A DNA stretch of 60,945 bases from CBDDBH01 sp965225625 (GCA_965225625.1 CBDDBH010000003.1:1-60945), one strand, 5' to 3'; counted from the stretch's first letter, positions 43,750 to 52,637 are shown. Made by a program: numbers and translations. The notes: a model not told the origin generated them from the letters alone.

Positions 43750-44453
43750 ACAACCGCACGACTCGCCGGCAGCGCCTGGAAGAACGCGAGCGCGCTATCG
43801 TCGATGCAGCACGTGCCATGTTTCTGGAAAAGGGTTACGACAAGGCAACCATGCTCGATATCGCTGCGCTCGCCGGCGTGGCCCAAGGGTCCATTTATCT
43901 TTATTTTCAAAACAAGCAGGCTGTGCTCGGCGCGGTCTTGAGCGATTTTTACGATCAGCTAACGGTGGCCGCGCGCGATGGTTTACGCGACATGGCAGCG
44001 CACGGAACATTTGAGAGATTACGATTTCTCGCCCAGCAACATCTGCAACATGTCATCGCCGACTGGCAACTCATGCTGCTGAGCGCATCGCTGCAACGTG
44101 ACCAAACAGATTACGCACACACTGATGCCTACCGTCTCAATCGCGAGTACACCCTGATCTTCGACGATATCGTTAGCGACGGCATTGCACGCGGTGATGT
44201 ACGGGAAGAAATCCCGGTATGGATACTACGCGATCAGTTTTTCGGCGCCCTGGAATACATGGTGCGCACGCTGATACTGCGCGGCAGGGAAGGCGAATAC
44301 GCTGAAGCCATCGATAGGCTGCTGCAAACCATGCAAACTGGCATGCAAGCGCCGGCCACAACCCGAAAAGACCGCGATACGAACAAGCTCAAACCACTGG
44401 TGACCCGGCTCGAGGCGGCCGTGGCGCGTCTTGAAGTCGTGAAAGAGGGATAA
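43746..44453 (+). CDS. TetR/AcrR-family regulator
   Basis: 235 residues from a GTG at 43746 that overlaps the atuA stop as GTGA. The helix-turn-helix is at about residues 28-50 (ATMLDIAALAGVAQGSIYLYFQNKQAVL), and the ligand domain with helical pattern follows. The C-terminal tail (KPLVTRLEAAVARLEVV) may form a short coiled coil. Located inside the operon it probably controls, it is a candidate to bind the double palindrome at 37454-37488 and to respond to an acyl-CoA intermediate, as other TetR members of acyl-CoA pathways do. Confidence 0.9.
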   Translation: MNNRTTRRQRLEERERAIVDAARAMFLEKGYDKATMLDIAALAGVAQGSIYLYFQNKQAVLGAVLSDFYDQLTVAARDGLRDMAAHGTFERLRFLAQQHLQHVIADWQLMLLSASLQRDQTDYAHTDAYRLNREYTLIFDDIVSDGIARGDVREEIPVWILRDQFFGALEYMVRTLILRGREGEYAEAIDRLLQTMQTGMQAPATTRKDRDTNKLKPLVTRLEAAVARLEVVKEG

Positions 44454-44459
44454 AAGGCG

Positions 44460-45621
44460 ATGGAATTCTATACCCACGAACATCAGGAGATTCAGCGCAC
44501 GGCGCGCAAAATCATCGCGGCCGACATCAACCCCCCATGTCGACCAATGGGAAGCCGAGGGCATGTTCCCGGCCCACGAAGTATTCAAACATCTCGGAAA
44601 CGCGGGTCTGCTAGGGATCACCAAACCGCAGGCATATGGCGGCGCGGCACTGGACTACAGCTATAACGTCGCATTCATCGAGGCGCTCGGCGACATCGAT
44701 TGCATGGGGGTACCCATGGCGATCGGTGTACAAACGGATATGGCAACGCCGGCACTGGCCAAATTCGGCTCCGACGAACTGCGTGATGAGTTTCTCGCCC
44801 CCGCGATTGCCGGGGATTACGTAGCGTGTATCGGTGTATCGGAAGCCGGTGCCGGTTCGGACGTCGCGAGTATCAAGAGCCACGCTCACAAAGACGGCGA
44901 CGACTATCTGATTAACGGACAGAAGATGTGGATCACCAACTCCATCCAGGCAGACTACATGGTGGCGCTGGTCAATACCGGTGAGGGTCAAGTACATAAG
45001 AACAAGTCGTTGATCGTCATACCCATGGATACACCGGGTGTGGAACGCGCCAAGAAGCTGGACAAGATTGGCATGCACAGCTCCGACACGGGCCTGATTT
45101 ATTTCGACGACGTGCGGGTTCCGCAACGCTACCGGATTGGCGCCGAAGGCCAGGGCTTCGTCTATCAGATGCAACAATTTCAGGAAGAGCGCATGTGGGC
45201 GGCGATCGCCGCGTTGCCGGTACTCGATCGCATCATCAACGATACCATCGACTATACGCGTCAGCGTCTGATCTTCGGTAAGTCCGTGCTCGACAACCAG
45301 GTAGTTCATTTCAAGCTGGCGGAGCTTAAGACCGAAGTCGAACTGCTGCGTAGCCTGGTGGAGAAAACGGTTCGGCAATACGTGGCCGGTGACGATACGC
45401 TGGCTCAGGTATCGATGCTGAAACTCAAGGCCGGCCGTCTTGGCCGCGAGGTCGTTGACGGCTGTCTACAGTATTGGGGCGGTATGGGTTATATGTCCGA
45501 GTCGTCCATCTCTCGCTGTTATCGCGATCTGCGGCTGCTGTCAATCGGTGGCGGCGCCGATGAAGTCATGCTCAGCATTATTTGCAAGCAGATGGGTATT
45601 GCGCCAGTGGAATCGCGGTAG
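44460..45621 (+). CDS. Acyl-CoA dehydrogenase (AtuD-like), with an N-terminal frameshift
   Basis: The start is MEFYTHEHQEIQRTARKIIA at 44460, then the frame breaks in a run of six C at about 44530. With one C fewer it continues as INPHVDQWEAEGMFPAHEVF into the long frame, so the gene is complete (about 387 residues) apart from this indel. FAD acyl-CoA dehydrogenase motifs are clear: YVACIGVSEAGAGSDVASIKSHA, GQKMWITNSIQADYMVAL, MHSSDTGLIYFDDVRVP and the C-terminal QYWGGMGYMSESSISRCYRDLRLLSIGGGADEVM. It would oxidise citronellyl-CoA or a similar branched acyl-CoA in the Atu route. The homopolymer context points to sequencing error. Confidence 0.88.
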
Positions 45622-45774
45622 CGCCACAACCCGCGGTTTATACCGACGTTTCCTTGGGGGTATAACCAGCTGGTTACCCTGGACAAAACGTTTCTGAGCG
45701 AACGGGTGGGCAGACTACCACCGGCCAAAGCTCTTGAGTTGGATGAAGGACTTAGATTGGTGTTATCGGTTTAG
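45622..45774 (+). pseudogene. C-terminal remnant of a MazF/PemK-like toxin
   Basis: In the gap after the dehydrogenase, one frame reads NQLVTLDKTFLSERVGRLPP followed by AKALELDEGLRLVLSV and a stop at 45772. This matches the last helix region of many MazF-type mRNA interferases (QLRTLDKxRLxxRxGRL...DExLRLVLGL). No start codon or N-terminal half is present and no antitoxin gene is nearby, so it is a dead fragment, marking an old gene loss or insertion next to the operon. Confidence 0.6.
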
Positions 45775-45818
45775 GGACTACTTAATGCCTCAAAAGCAAA
45801 CGCCTTAAGGTCCGCCTC

Positions 45819-46856
45819 CTACAGTAACTCGTCCGCTATCTGTTTGTGCAGTTCCAGTATCCCAGGGACGTTTTCCGGGAGCTCACGACCGAAGCCGCAC
45901 TCCGCGGCAATGCCAAACTCAGGCAAGTGTTTGCGCGCCGAGGCTACGCGCTCGCGCGTAGCCTCTACGCCATCAATGTTGATTACCCCGAGAAACACTT
46001 TGGTGTCGCCGATGTCCAGGTCTCGCAGCGGCCGGAAATACATATCGTCAGCGCGGATCTTGGGCACGGTTAGATGCACGAAATCCACATGCCGACCGGA
46101 TCCGGCGACGGCGGCGTTTGCGAATTTGACGCTCAGGGTCAAATCTTCCGGCATTACCGCGGGTTTCTGCGGGAAGGTGCCATAACAGAAATGAAAACCC
46201 ATCATTGCGTCAGCCGGCACTGTGCGCGGCAAGCGACTCAGGGGATCGGTGTAGCGGTCCCATGCGGACTCGGGACGCGACCAGGAATAGTAACGGCCGG
46301 TCATCTCCAGCAGATCCGTGCACACGTCCCACTGGATGCATAGGTCCTCGTGCGGTATGGAGCCGTATATTTCCTGCAGCTCCCGACTCAGTACCTCCTC
46401 GTAACCGGCCGAAATGACCGCGTGATCTGCCGGATCGCGAAAGAAAAAGAAAGTGGCATCCTGTGGAAACGGGAATGCTATTTGCAATCGTACCCCGGCC
46501 GGGATATCGCCAGCCTCCTGGGCTTTCTTAAACGCGGCATAAGATGTTTTGGCGGCATCCGCATAACCCAGCGATTCGAACCGGACGCTGCTCACCCCGG
46601 GTTTCAATTTGAACGACCACACATCGGTCATATCGGTGGGCCACCCCGTTTCCGGTCCCTGCAGACGCTCGATGTCCGGATGGCCGTTGTAGGTTTGTTG
46701 GGCGACGTAAATGATCCAATAGGCACGCTCGCCGACTTCGCCATCGGGCAGACAGGCGACGCGGTCGCCGATCAGCGTCCCGCAGGTGTGAAATACGTCC
46801 TCCACCGATGCCAGCGGCACACTACCCACCAGCAGTAGATCTTTATCGTTTGCCAT
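45819..46856 (-). CDS. MetE/UROD-superfamily protein, stand-alone
   Basis: 345 residues resembling the C-terminal barrel of cobalamin-independent methionine synthase and its relatives: LLLVGSVPLASVEDVF, RVACLPDGEVGERAYWI, GFHFCYGTFP and EFGIAAECGFGRELPENVP. The HxC pair in FHFCYG and the cysteine in ECGFG stand where the zinc ligands of MetE are, so a zinc-thiol methyl transfer is possible. It lacks the N-terminal folate half of MetE. The acceptor is unknown. It is divergent from the DUF899 gene across a gap holding an ArsR-like palindrome. Confidence 0.75.
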   Translation of the reverse strand: MANDKDLLLVGSVPLASVEDVFHTCGTLIGDRVACLPDGEVGERAYWIIYVAQQTYNGHPDIERLQGPETGWPTDMTDVWSFKLKPGVSSVRFESLGYADAAKTSYAAFKKAQEAGDIPAGVRLQIAFPFPQDATFFFFRDPADHAVISAGYEEVLSRELQEIYGSIPHEDLCIQWDVCTDLLEMTGRYYSWSRPESAWDRYTDPLSRLPRTVPADAMMGFHFCYGTFPQKPAVMPEDLTLSVKFANAAVAGSGRHVDFVHLTVPKIRADDMYFRPLRDLDIGDTKVFLGVINIDGVEATRERVASARKHLPEFGIAAECGFGRELPENVPGILELHKQIADELL

Positions 46857-46944
46857 TCGTTTTCTCCTGAGTGTCGATCATGACCGAACCGCGCAAATTT
46901 CTATTATTCTATCGTCAACACATCTGGCGTATACTCCCAACCGT

Positions 46945-46966
46945 TATTTAACTATGTGGTTAAATA
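46945..46966. promoter_or_regulatory. ArsR-like palindromic operator between MetE-like and DUF899 genes
   Basis: A perfect inverted repeat TATTTAAC-N6-GTTAAATA lies 36 nt before the DUF899 start codon in the divergent gap. ArsR/SmtB-type regulators commonly bind such TTTAAC-N6-GTTAAA sites. No ArsR gene is in the window. Confidence 0.5.
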
Positions 46967-47001
46967 CAGTGTAGATCCTAAGTAATGAGACGAGGATAAC
47001 C

Positions 47002-47727
47002 ATGGAAAATCGCAAAATCGTTGGCCACGATGAATGGCTGCAGGCACGCCAGGAACACCTGGCGAAGGAGAAAGAGTTTACCCAGATGCGCGACGAACTC
47101 TCACGCGCCCGGCAGAACATGCCGTGGGTGAAGATTGATAAAGAGTATGTCTTCGAAGGAGCGACGGGAACGCAGACGCTGACGGATTTATTCGACGGCT
47201 GCAGTCAGCTCATGGTCTACCACTTCATGTTTCACCCCGATTGGAAAGAAGGCTGCAAAAGCTGCTCGTTCATCGCCGATAACTACAACGGCTCATCGGT
47301 GCACCTGCGGGCCAGGGATGTCGCCTTCGTGACGGTGTCCAGAGCGCCGCTGTCAAAGCTTGAAGCATATCGGCAACGAATGGGCTGGGATTTTAAATGG
47401 GTCTCTTCCGAGAACACCGATTTCAACGCGGACTATCACGTCAGCTTCACCGATGCCGAAATAAAACGTGGTGATGCCTATTACAACTATCGCAATAAGG
47501 GATTCCCATTTCCCGAAGGACCGGGGCTGAGTGTTTTTTACAGGGATCCTGACGGGACCGTGTACCACACCTATTCATGCTACGGCCGCGGTCTGGATAT
47601 CCTGATTGGCACTTACAACTATCTGGATCTGGTTCCCAAGGGACGCGACGAAGAGGACTTATCCTACTCTATGGGATGGATCCGTCATCACGATCGTTAC
47701 GGGCAAGACGATCCGGGGTTTGAGTAG
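47002..47727 (+). CDS. DUF899 thioredoxin-like protein
   Basis: 241 residues of the DUF899 family: WLQARQEHLAKEKEFTQMRDELSRARQNMPWVKIDKEYVFE, then LMVYHFMFHPDWKEGCKSCSFIADNY with a CKSC pair, WDFKWVSSENTDFNADYHVSF, and GLSVFYRDPDGTVYHTYSCYGRGLD. The family has a thioredoxin-like fold of unknown role, often placed next to ArsR regulators and SRPBCC proteins. The upstream palindrome fits such control. Its stop is 3 nt from the convergent kinase gene stop. Confidence 0.9.
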   Translation: MENRKIVGHDEWLQARQEHLAKEKEFTQMRDELSRARQNMPWVKIDKEYVFEGATGTQTLTDLFDGCSQLMVYHFMFHPDWKEGCKSCSFIADNYNGSSVHLRARDVAFVTVSRAPLSKLEAYRQRMGWDFKWVSSENTDFNADYHVSFTDAEIKRGDAYYNYRNKGFPFPEGPGLSVFYRDPDGTVYHTYSCYGRGLDILIGTYNYLDLVPKGRDEEDLSYSMGWIRHHDRYGQDDPGFE

Positions 47728-47730
47728 TAT

Positions 47731-48753
47731 TCAGTCGCAAGACATATAGTCCTCGATCAATTCCAGCACCAGAGCCGTGACTGCCGGGGTACTCTCCCGC
47801 GCAGTTTCGGTCTCGCTGCGTGTGTGCATCCAGCCCAGATAGCTAAAGCCACGGGCGACGAAGAACAGCGGCAAATATTTCAGCTGCTCGTCGGACAACG
47901 CGCGGTGGCGGCGGTAACCGGCGATGAGTGCGTCGCGCGCCATGGGAAAGTAAGACTCGCCCTGTATAAAAAACAAGGCGGTCACAAGTTCAAACAGGTG
48001 CCAACCAAATCCGCAATCGTCAAAGTCGATCAGCCGTAGCCGCCCACCATCAACCAACAGATTTTCGGGTGAGAAGTCAGCATGTATCATGCTGTATAGC
48101 TCAGCCGACTGGCCATAGACGCTAAGGTCGGTGCGCACCTGTTGTCGCGCTCGCTGTACGAGTTCGCGCTGCTCCGCAGTCAAATTTTCGAGTTCCCAGA
48201 AGCGTCCCCAGAATGGTTGCTCACCGACCAGCCCGTCGACGTCCCAGGCATGGCGATCGAAGTCCGAGGGAGGCTGCCAGGCGACCGCCTGATTGTGTAC
48301 CCGCGCGGCGATGGACCCGATATCGGCGTAAAGCTTGCGCACCAGCGCCGGATCGGCAGCCAGTCCCGATTCAATCGCTCCGAGCTGGCTGCCCTCAATC
48401 CATTCGAACATATCGACCTGACGCGTTTCCGGCACGCCATCGCTTTGCACCAGCGCGAAATACGCACCGTCGTCCGTGCGCACGATCGCAGGCACATCGA
48501 TACCGTCGTCGGCCAAGGCATGTACCCACTGCAATTCTGATCGCAGCGCTGCATCGGAATGGTAGCCGGCGCGATGGACGCGCAGAACGACCTGGCCGCC
48601 ATCGGCACGCCGGACACGAAACACGAAGTTCTCGCGATGCTTGATGAGCTCGAGTTGAGCGTCTTCAATATGCCAATGGGCAAGCGCACGTTCGGCCAGC
48701 GTATGCATGCGCGCAAGCTGGTCTTCGGGCGCGAGGTTGTAGAAGTCTGTCAT
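47731..48753 (-). CDS. APH-family phosphotransferase (hydroxylysine-kinase-like)
   Basis: 340 residues from ATG 48753, 2 nt after the aminotransferase stop; a longer start at 48774 lies within that gene. The kinase core is readable: IKHRENFVFRVRRADGGQVVLRVHR, MIHADFSPENLLVDGGRLRLIDFDDCGFGWHLFEL with the HxDxxxxN catalytic loop and the DFD metal site. This type phosphorylates small amino alcohols or amines such as hydroxylysine, homoserine or choline. Pairing with a class III aminotransferase recalls kinase plus phospho-lyase couples (HYKK with PHYKPL). Confidence 0.85.
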   Translation of the reverse strand: MTDFYNLAPEDQLARMHTLAERALAHWHIEDAQLELIKHRENFVFRVRRADGGQVVLRVHRAGYHSDAALRSELQWVHALADDGIDVPAIVRTDDGAYFALVQSDGVPETRQVDMFEWIEGSQLGAIESGLAADPALVRKLYADIGSIAARVHNQAVAWQPPSDFDRHAWDVDGLVGEQPFWGRFWELENLTAEQRELVQRARQQVRTDLSVYGQSAELYSMIHADFSPENLLVDGGRLRLIDFDDCGFGWHLFELVTALFFIQGESYFPMARDALIAGYRRHRALSDEQLKYLPLFFVARGFSYLGWMHTRSETETARESTPAVTALVLELIEDYMSCD

Positions 48754-48755
48754 CG

Positions 48756-50057
48756 TTATAAGGCCGCGAAACATTCACCTAAGGTAGACAAAAGCAGATC
48801 AGCATTGTCTTTCGAGAACGGCATGGGCGGGCGCATCTTCAAAATGCTGTCATGGCGTCCGATTCGGCTGATCAATACACCGTGGTCGCGCATCAGGTTG
48901 ACTAAGCGTTTTGTCTCGTCGGTGGCCGGTTCTTTGCTCGCGCGATCGCGTACCAGATCTGCGGCGAAAAACAGGCCGAAGTCACGCACTTCTCCGATCA
49001 ACGTATATTTCTGCTGCAATTGCCGCAAACCACTGGCAACGTAAGCGCCAACGTTAATCGCGTTGTCCAACAACTGTTCCTGTTCCAGCACATCGAGCAC
49101 CGCCATGCCCACGGCGCAGGAAACCGGATTGCCGCCAAAGGTATTGAAATACATGCCCACCTTGCCGAACTCATCAACCAAATCGCCGCGCGCGACGACG
49201 CCGGCCAGTGGATGACCATTACCCATCGGTTTACCCAGGGAGACGATATCCGGAACCACGTCGTACCATTGGTGTGCCCACATGTGTTTGCCGCTGCGCC
49301 CAAATCCCGCCTGCACCTCATCGGCGATGTACAGTCCGCCTGCCTCGCGCACGTAGGCAATTGCTTTTTCCATGAAGCCCGGTGGCACGTTGAGCAATCC
49401 TTCGTTGCCAAAATCCGGACACATCAACAGACCGGCGAATTTGATGCCATCGGCGCTGAATGCATCGATGGCGGCTTTGACTTCGTCCGCATAGGCCTGG
49501 CCGAGTTCTGCGCCCTGCAAGCCACGCAGCGGACGATAGGAATCAGGAATAGGCACGCCGCGTACGCGTTTGCTTTGCGCTGCCTCAGGCATGAAGCCGG
49601 TACCGAGTTCCGCGACTGCGCTGGTGTTACCGTGATAGGCAAAGTCGGTACAAATAATGCCTTCGCCACCGGTGCAGGCTCGCGCCATGCGCAATGCAAT
49701 CTCATTTGCTTCACTGCCCGTGCAACAAAACATTGCCATCGACAACGAGGGATCGAAAGTCGCAGTCAGTCGCTCAGCATAGTTGACGATGTTCTCATGC
49801 AGATAACGGGTGTGGGTGTTCAAAGTACTCGCCTGCCTGGTCAGTGCGGCAATGACCTGTGGGTGGCAGTGCCCGACATGGGGGACGTTGTTATAAACGT
49901 CCAGATAGCGCTTTCCATCGGCGTCGTACAACCAGACACCCTCCCCGCGCACAAGATGTAGCGGCTCATCGTAAAAAAGCGGAGAATTCTCTCCGAGAAA
50001 TCGGAAGCGTTTTTGCAAGAGTTCTGTCGTGTCCACTGGCTCTCCGGTCTGCTGCAA
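48756..50057 (-). CDS. Class III PLP enzyme (aminotransferase or phospho-lyase)
   Basis: 433 residues with class III aminotransferase motifs: GEGVWLYDADGKRYLDVYNNVPHVGHCHP, MFCCTGSEANEIALRMARACTG, the LYIADEVQAGFGRSGKHMWAHQ segment with the PLP aspartate, and VSLGKPMGNGHPLAGVV with the Schiff-base lysine (about K276). The TRYLHENIVNYAERL segment and NVPHVGH are typical of the AGXT2-like group, which includes ethanolamine-phosphate and phosphohydroxylysine phospho-lyases. The kinase gene directly follows, which supports the lyase reading. The divergent amidohydrolase starts 119 nt away. Confidence 0.88.
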   Translation of the reverse strand: MQQTGEPVDTTELLQKRFRFLGENSPLFYDEPLHLVRGEGVWLYDADGKRYLDVYNNVPHVGHCHPQVIAALTRQASTLNTHTRYLHENIVNYAERLTATFDPSLSMAMFCCTGSEANEIALRMARACTGGEGIICTDFAYHGNTSAVAELGTGFMPEAAQSKRVRGVPIPDSYRPLRGLQGAELGQAYADEVKAAIDAFSADGIKFAGLLMCPDFGNEGLLNVPPGFMEKAIAYVREAGGLYIADEVQAGFGRSGKHMWAHQWYDVVPDIVSLGKPMGNGHPLAGVVARGDLVDEFGKVGMYFNTFGGNPVSCAVGMAVLDVLEQEQLLDNAINVGAYVASGLRQLQQKYTLIGEVRDFGLFFAADLVRDRASKEPATDETKRLVNLMRDHGVLISRIGRHDSILKMRPPMPFSKDNADLLLSTLGECFAAL

Positions 50058-50176
50058 CGAGCCGCGAATTGTACTCTGCAGGCGATTGCGCTGCTTAATT
50101 CACGGCACCAGACATTCGACAGTTGCACCAAGGGGTGGCGCTCTGCCACGATCGTTCGTTCGTGAAGGAGGACGCT

Positions 50177-51289
50177 ATGACTACGACCCGACGGGATTTT
50201 CTAAAAACCGCAGCTACCGTACCTGCCACGCTGTACGCGGGCAGCGCATTGGCACAAGCCAGCCCGAAGGACTTCAAACGGATTGCGCTGGAGGAAGCGT
50301 TCACGATTCCAGAAGTGCTGGCCGAATGGCGGAAGCTGCTCGACGCTGGAGCCGAACATGAAAACGGTTTTCGCAACCTGTTCGGGCCAATACTCCGCAA
50401 CCCGAAAGCCGCCGGGATCCTCGAACGCCTGGTGGACTTTGACACCCACCGCCTCGCCGACATGGATAACAACGGGATCACAATGCAGGTGTTGTCGCTC
50501 GCCTCACCGGGGGTGCAGGTACTGCCGGCTGATACCGCGACCGCGCTTGCGAAACTCTTCAACGATCGACTGGCAGCCGCCATCGCCACGCATCCCGATC
50601 GCTATAGCGGGCTCGCCGCGATCGCGCCGCAGGATCCGGACGCAGCGGCACAGGAACTCGAGCGTGCGGTAACAAAGCTGGGCCTGCCCGGCGCGCTGAT
50701 CAATTCCCATACTCACGGCGAATTCCTCGATGAACCCAAGTACTCACCGATTCTGGCCGCAGCACAGGCGTTGGACGTGCCCATTTACCTGCATCCACGA
50801 ACGCCGCCCAATGACATGATCCAACCGTTCCTCAGCCACGCGCTGGAAGGTGCCGGCTGGGGATTCGCTGCCGAGTCCAGCCTGCACGCATTGCGGCTTA
50901 TTTTCAGCGGGACTTTGGACAAGTTTCCCAAACTTCAGATCATTCTGGGACACATGGGCGAAGGGCTGCCATTCTGGTTGAAACGGCTTGACGAGCGCTA
51001 CAAATTAACGTCGCGCGTGGACACCACAGGCCGGGTAAAGAAGTTACAAAAAGTTCCAAGCCAATATTTTCTCGATAACTTCGTCATCACCACCAGCGGC
51101 GTAAACTGGCACCCCGCGCTCATGCTATCGCATGAAGTGCTCGGGCCGGAGCGGATCATGTTCGCCATCGATTATCCCTACGAGTCCAGCGCGACGTCGG
51201 TTGAATTCATGGACGGCGCGCCGGTTTCCGACGATGACCGGCGGCTGATGTATTCCGGCAATGCCGAGCGAATACTGAAACTCAGCTGA
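50177..51289 (+). CDS. Tat-exported amidohydrolase (ACMSD-like)
   Basis: 370 residues from ATG 50177 after GAAGGAGGA. The N terminus TTTRRDFLKTAATVPATLYAGSALA is a clear twin-arginine signal, so the folded metal enzyme acts in the periplasm. The body is an ACMSD-like barrel: RIALEEAFTIPEVL at the metal-site strand, DNNGITMQVLSLASPGVQ, INSHTHGEFLDE, PIYLHPRTPP, IILGHMGEGLPFWLKRLDE and FAIDYPYESS. Relatives decarboxylate or hydrolyse aromatic or unsaturated acids. It is coupled (TGATG) with a cupin gene and then a GST gene. Confidence 0.9.
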   Translation: MTTTRRDFLKTAATVPATLYAGSALAQASPKDFKRIALEEAFTIPEVLAEWRKLLDAGAEHENGFRNLFGPILRNPKAAGILERLVDFDTHRLADMDNNGITMQVLSLASPGVQVLPADTATALAKLFNDRLAAAIATHPDRYSGLAAIAPQDPDAAAQELERAVTKLGLPGALINSHTHGEFLDEPKYSPILAAAQALDVPIYLHPRTPPNDMIQPFLSHALEGAGWGFAAESSLHALRLIFSGTLDKFPKLQIILGHMGEGLPFWLKRLDERYKLTSRVDTTGRVKKLQKVPSQYFLDNFVITTSGVNWHPALMLSHEVLGPERIMFAIDYPYESSATSVEFMDGAPVSDDDRRLMYSGNAERILKLS

Positions 51290-51756
51290 TGAACACACTA
51301 TCTCGTTGTATCGTCATCGCAATCTGTTTGACCAGCACTGGCTGGGCCGCAGAGGAATTCGTGGTTTTGCCGGCGGCCGAAATGCAGTGGCAACCATCGC
51401 CCTTTCCGGGCGTCGACGGCGTATTGCTCGCCGGACACCCGGACAAACCCGGCCTGTATATCATGCGCGCGCGCTTTCAACCCAGGCACATGACACCGCC
51501 GCATTTCCACTCGCAGGCGCGCTACGCAACCGTCATTTCCGGCGTCTGGCACGTAGGCACCGACGCGAGCTATGCGCCGGAGCGCACCGTAGCGTTGCTA
51601 CCCGGCGATTTCATGAAACACCCGACGGGCGGCGTGCATTACGATGGCGCCATAGACGTTGAAACGATCGTAGAGATACGCGGTATGGGGCCAGTGACGA
51701 CCGAGCTCGTGGAAATCGTAGCGGCCGATATTAAATCCACAGGAGCGACGAGATGA
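51289..51756 (+). CDS. Periplasmic cupin-domain protein
   Basis: 155 residues with a signal peptide (SRCIVIAICLTSTGWAAEE) and one cupin barrel. The metal site starts at MTPPHFHSQARYATVISGVWHVGTD and the second motif is LLPGDFMKHPTGGVHYDG. It starts on the amidohydrolase stop and its end overlaps the GST start. Export together with the amidohydrolase suggests that both act on the same periplasmic compound (inference). Confidence 0.85.
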   Translation: MNTLSRCIVIAICLTSTGWAAEEFVVLPAAEMQWQPSPFPGVDGVLLAGHPDKPGLYIMRARFQPRHMTPPHFHSQARYATVISGVWHVGTDASYAPERTVALLPGDFMKHPTGGVHYDGAIDVETIVEIRGMGPVTTELVEIVAADIKSTGATR

Positions 51757-52637
51757 GTGTCCCTTATGAGCAGGAGTTGGAGCTCTACCACGTTGGTGAA
51801 TCACTATGTTCGCAAAAGGCCCGCATCGGCCTTGCCGAAAAGGCGCTGCCCTACAAATCCAACCACACCATGATTTGTGACATTAACCCGAATTGTCAGA
51901 ATCTGAGCCCGGAATACTTGCAGATCAACCCTAAAGGTATCGTGCCGACGCTGGTGCATAACGGTGAACCGGTCTACGACGCGCACCACATCATCAAATA
52001 TCTGGATACGCTGTATCCGCAAAGCGGCGCACGGTTGTGGCCAAGTGAGGCTGCATCACAGGACATCGCCACAGGTTGGTATGACGAAGGTATGCTCAAG
52101 GAGGACGTGCCGCTGGGTGCGAGTTTCGGCAACGCCATCCCGGCGATTAGTTTGCCCATACTTGCCCGTACCCTGGAACGTCAGCCGCTGGAGGTGGTAG
52201 AGAAAAATATGGCCCGCCACCCGTTGAAGGAGCGCGCCGAGTTATTCGTCAACCTGCGTAGACACCGTGGCGAGCTGCCGCCGGAGCTGCTGGCGCAGTC
52301 GCTGCAGACGCTTTGTAAAGGCATGTTACGCGTCAATCAGCAATTGGCGGACTCTGGTGGGCCCTGGCTGTTGGGCGATTTCTCCATCTGCGACATCACG
52401 ATGATGGCTTGTTTCCATCGCTTTGAGGACGTCCGCCTGGACGAAATCTTTCAGGAACGCTCGCTGCCCCAGCTGCCAGATTACTGGCAGCGCCTGCAGG
52501 CCCGACCCTCGTATACCAGCGCAGTCACTGCGTGGCACGACGAGGAGAACTGGCGCAGCGCCATTAGCGAGGTTTTTGCAGACAGGAAATCGCCGATATT
52601 GGCAGAAATGAGACAAACCTTGTCGGCTATGTCATAA
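51753..52637 (+). CDS. Glutathione S-transferase-family protein
   Basis: 294 residues, ATG overlapping the cupin stop (ATGA). The thioredoxin-like N-terminal domain has ELELYHVGESLCSQKARIGLAEKALPY with the active serine/cysteine region, and INPKGIVPTLVHNGEPVYDAHHIIKYLDTLYP, the cis-proline and gamma-glutamyl binding part. The helical C-terminal domain contains WLLGDFSICDITMMACFHRFE. There is no signal peptide, so it acts in the cytosol on what the two exported neighbours deliver (inference). The gene is followed by 152 nt without a gene before the TonB receptor. Confidence 0.9.
   Translation: MSVPYEQELELYHVGESLCSQKARIGLAEKALPYKSNHTMICDINPNCQNLSPEYLQINPKGIVPTLVHNGEPVYDAHHIIKYLDTLYPQSGARLWPSEAASQDIATGWYDEGMLKEDVPLGASFGNAIPAISLPILARTLERQPLEVVEKNMARHPLKERAELFVNLRRHRGELPPELLAQSLQTLCKGMLRVNQQLADSGGPWLLGDFSICDITMMACFHRFEDVRLDEIFQERSLPQLPDYWQRLQARPSYTSAVTAWHDEENWRSAISEVFADRKSPILAEMRQTLSAMS

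Noticed and set aside
37504..45621. Leucine degradation (liu) operon
   Set aside because: The carboxylase, hydratase and dehydrogenase set would fit, but an AtuA gene is present and an HMG-CoA lyase gene is absent.
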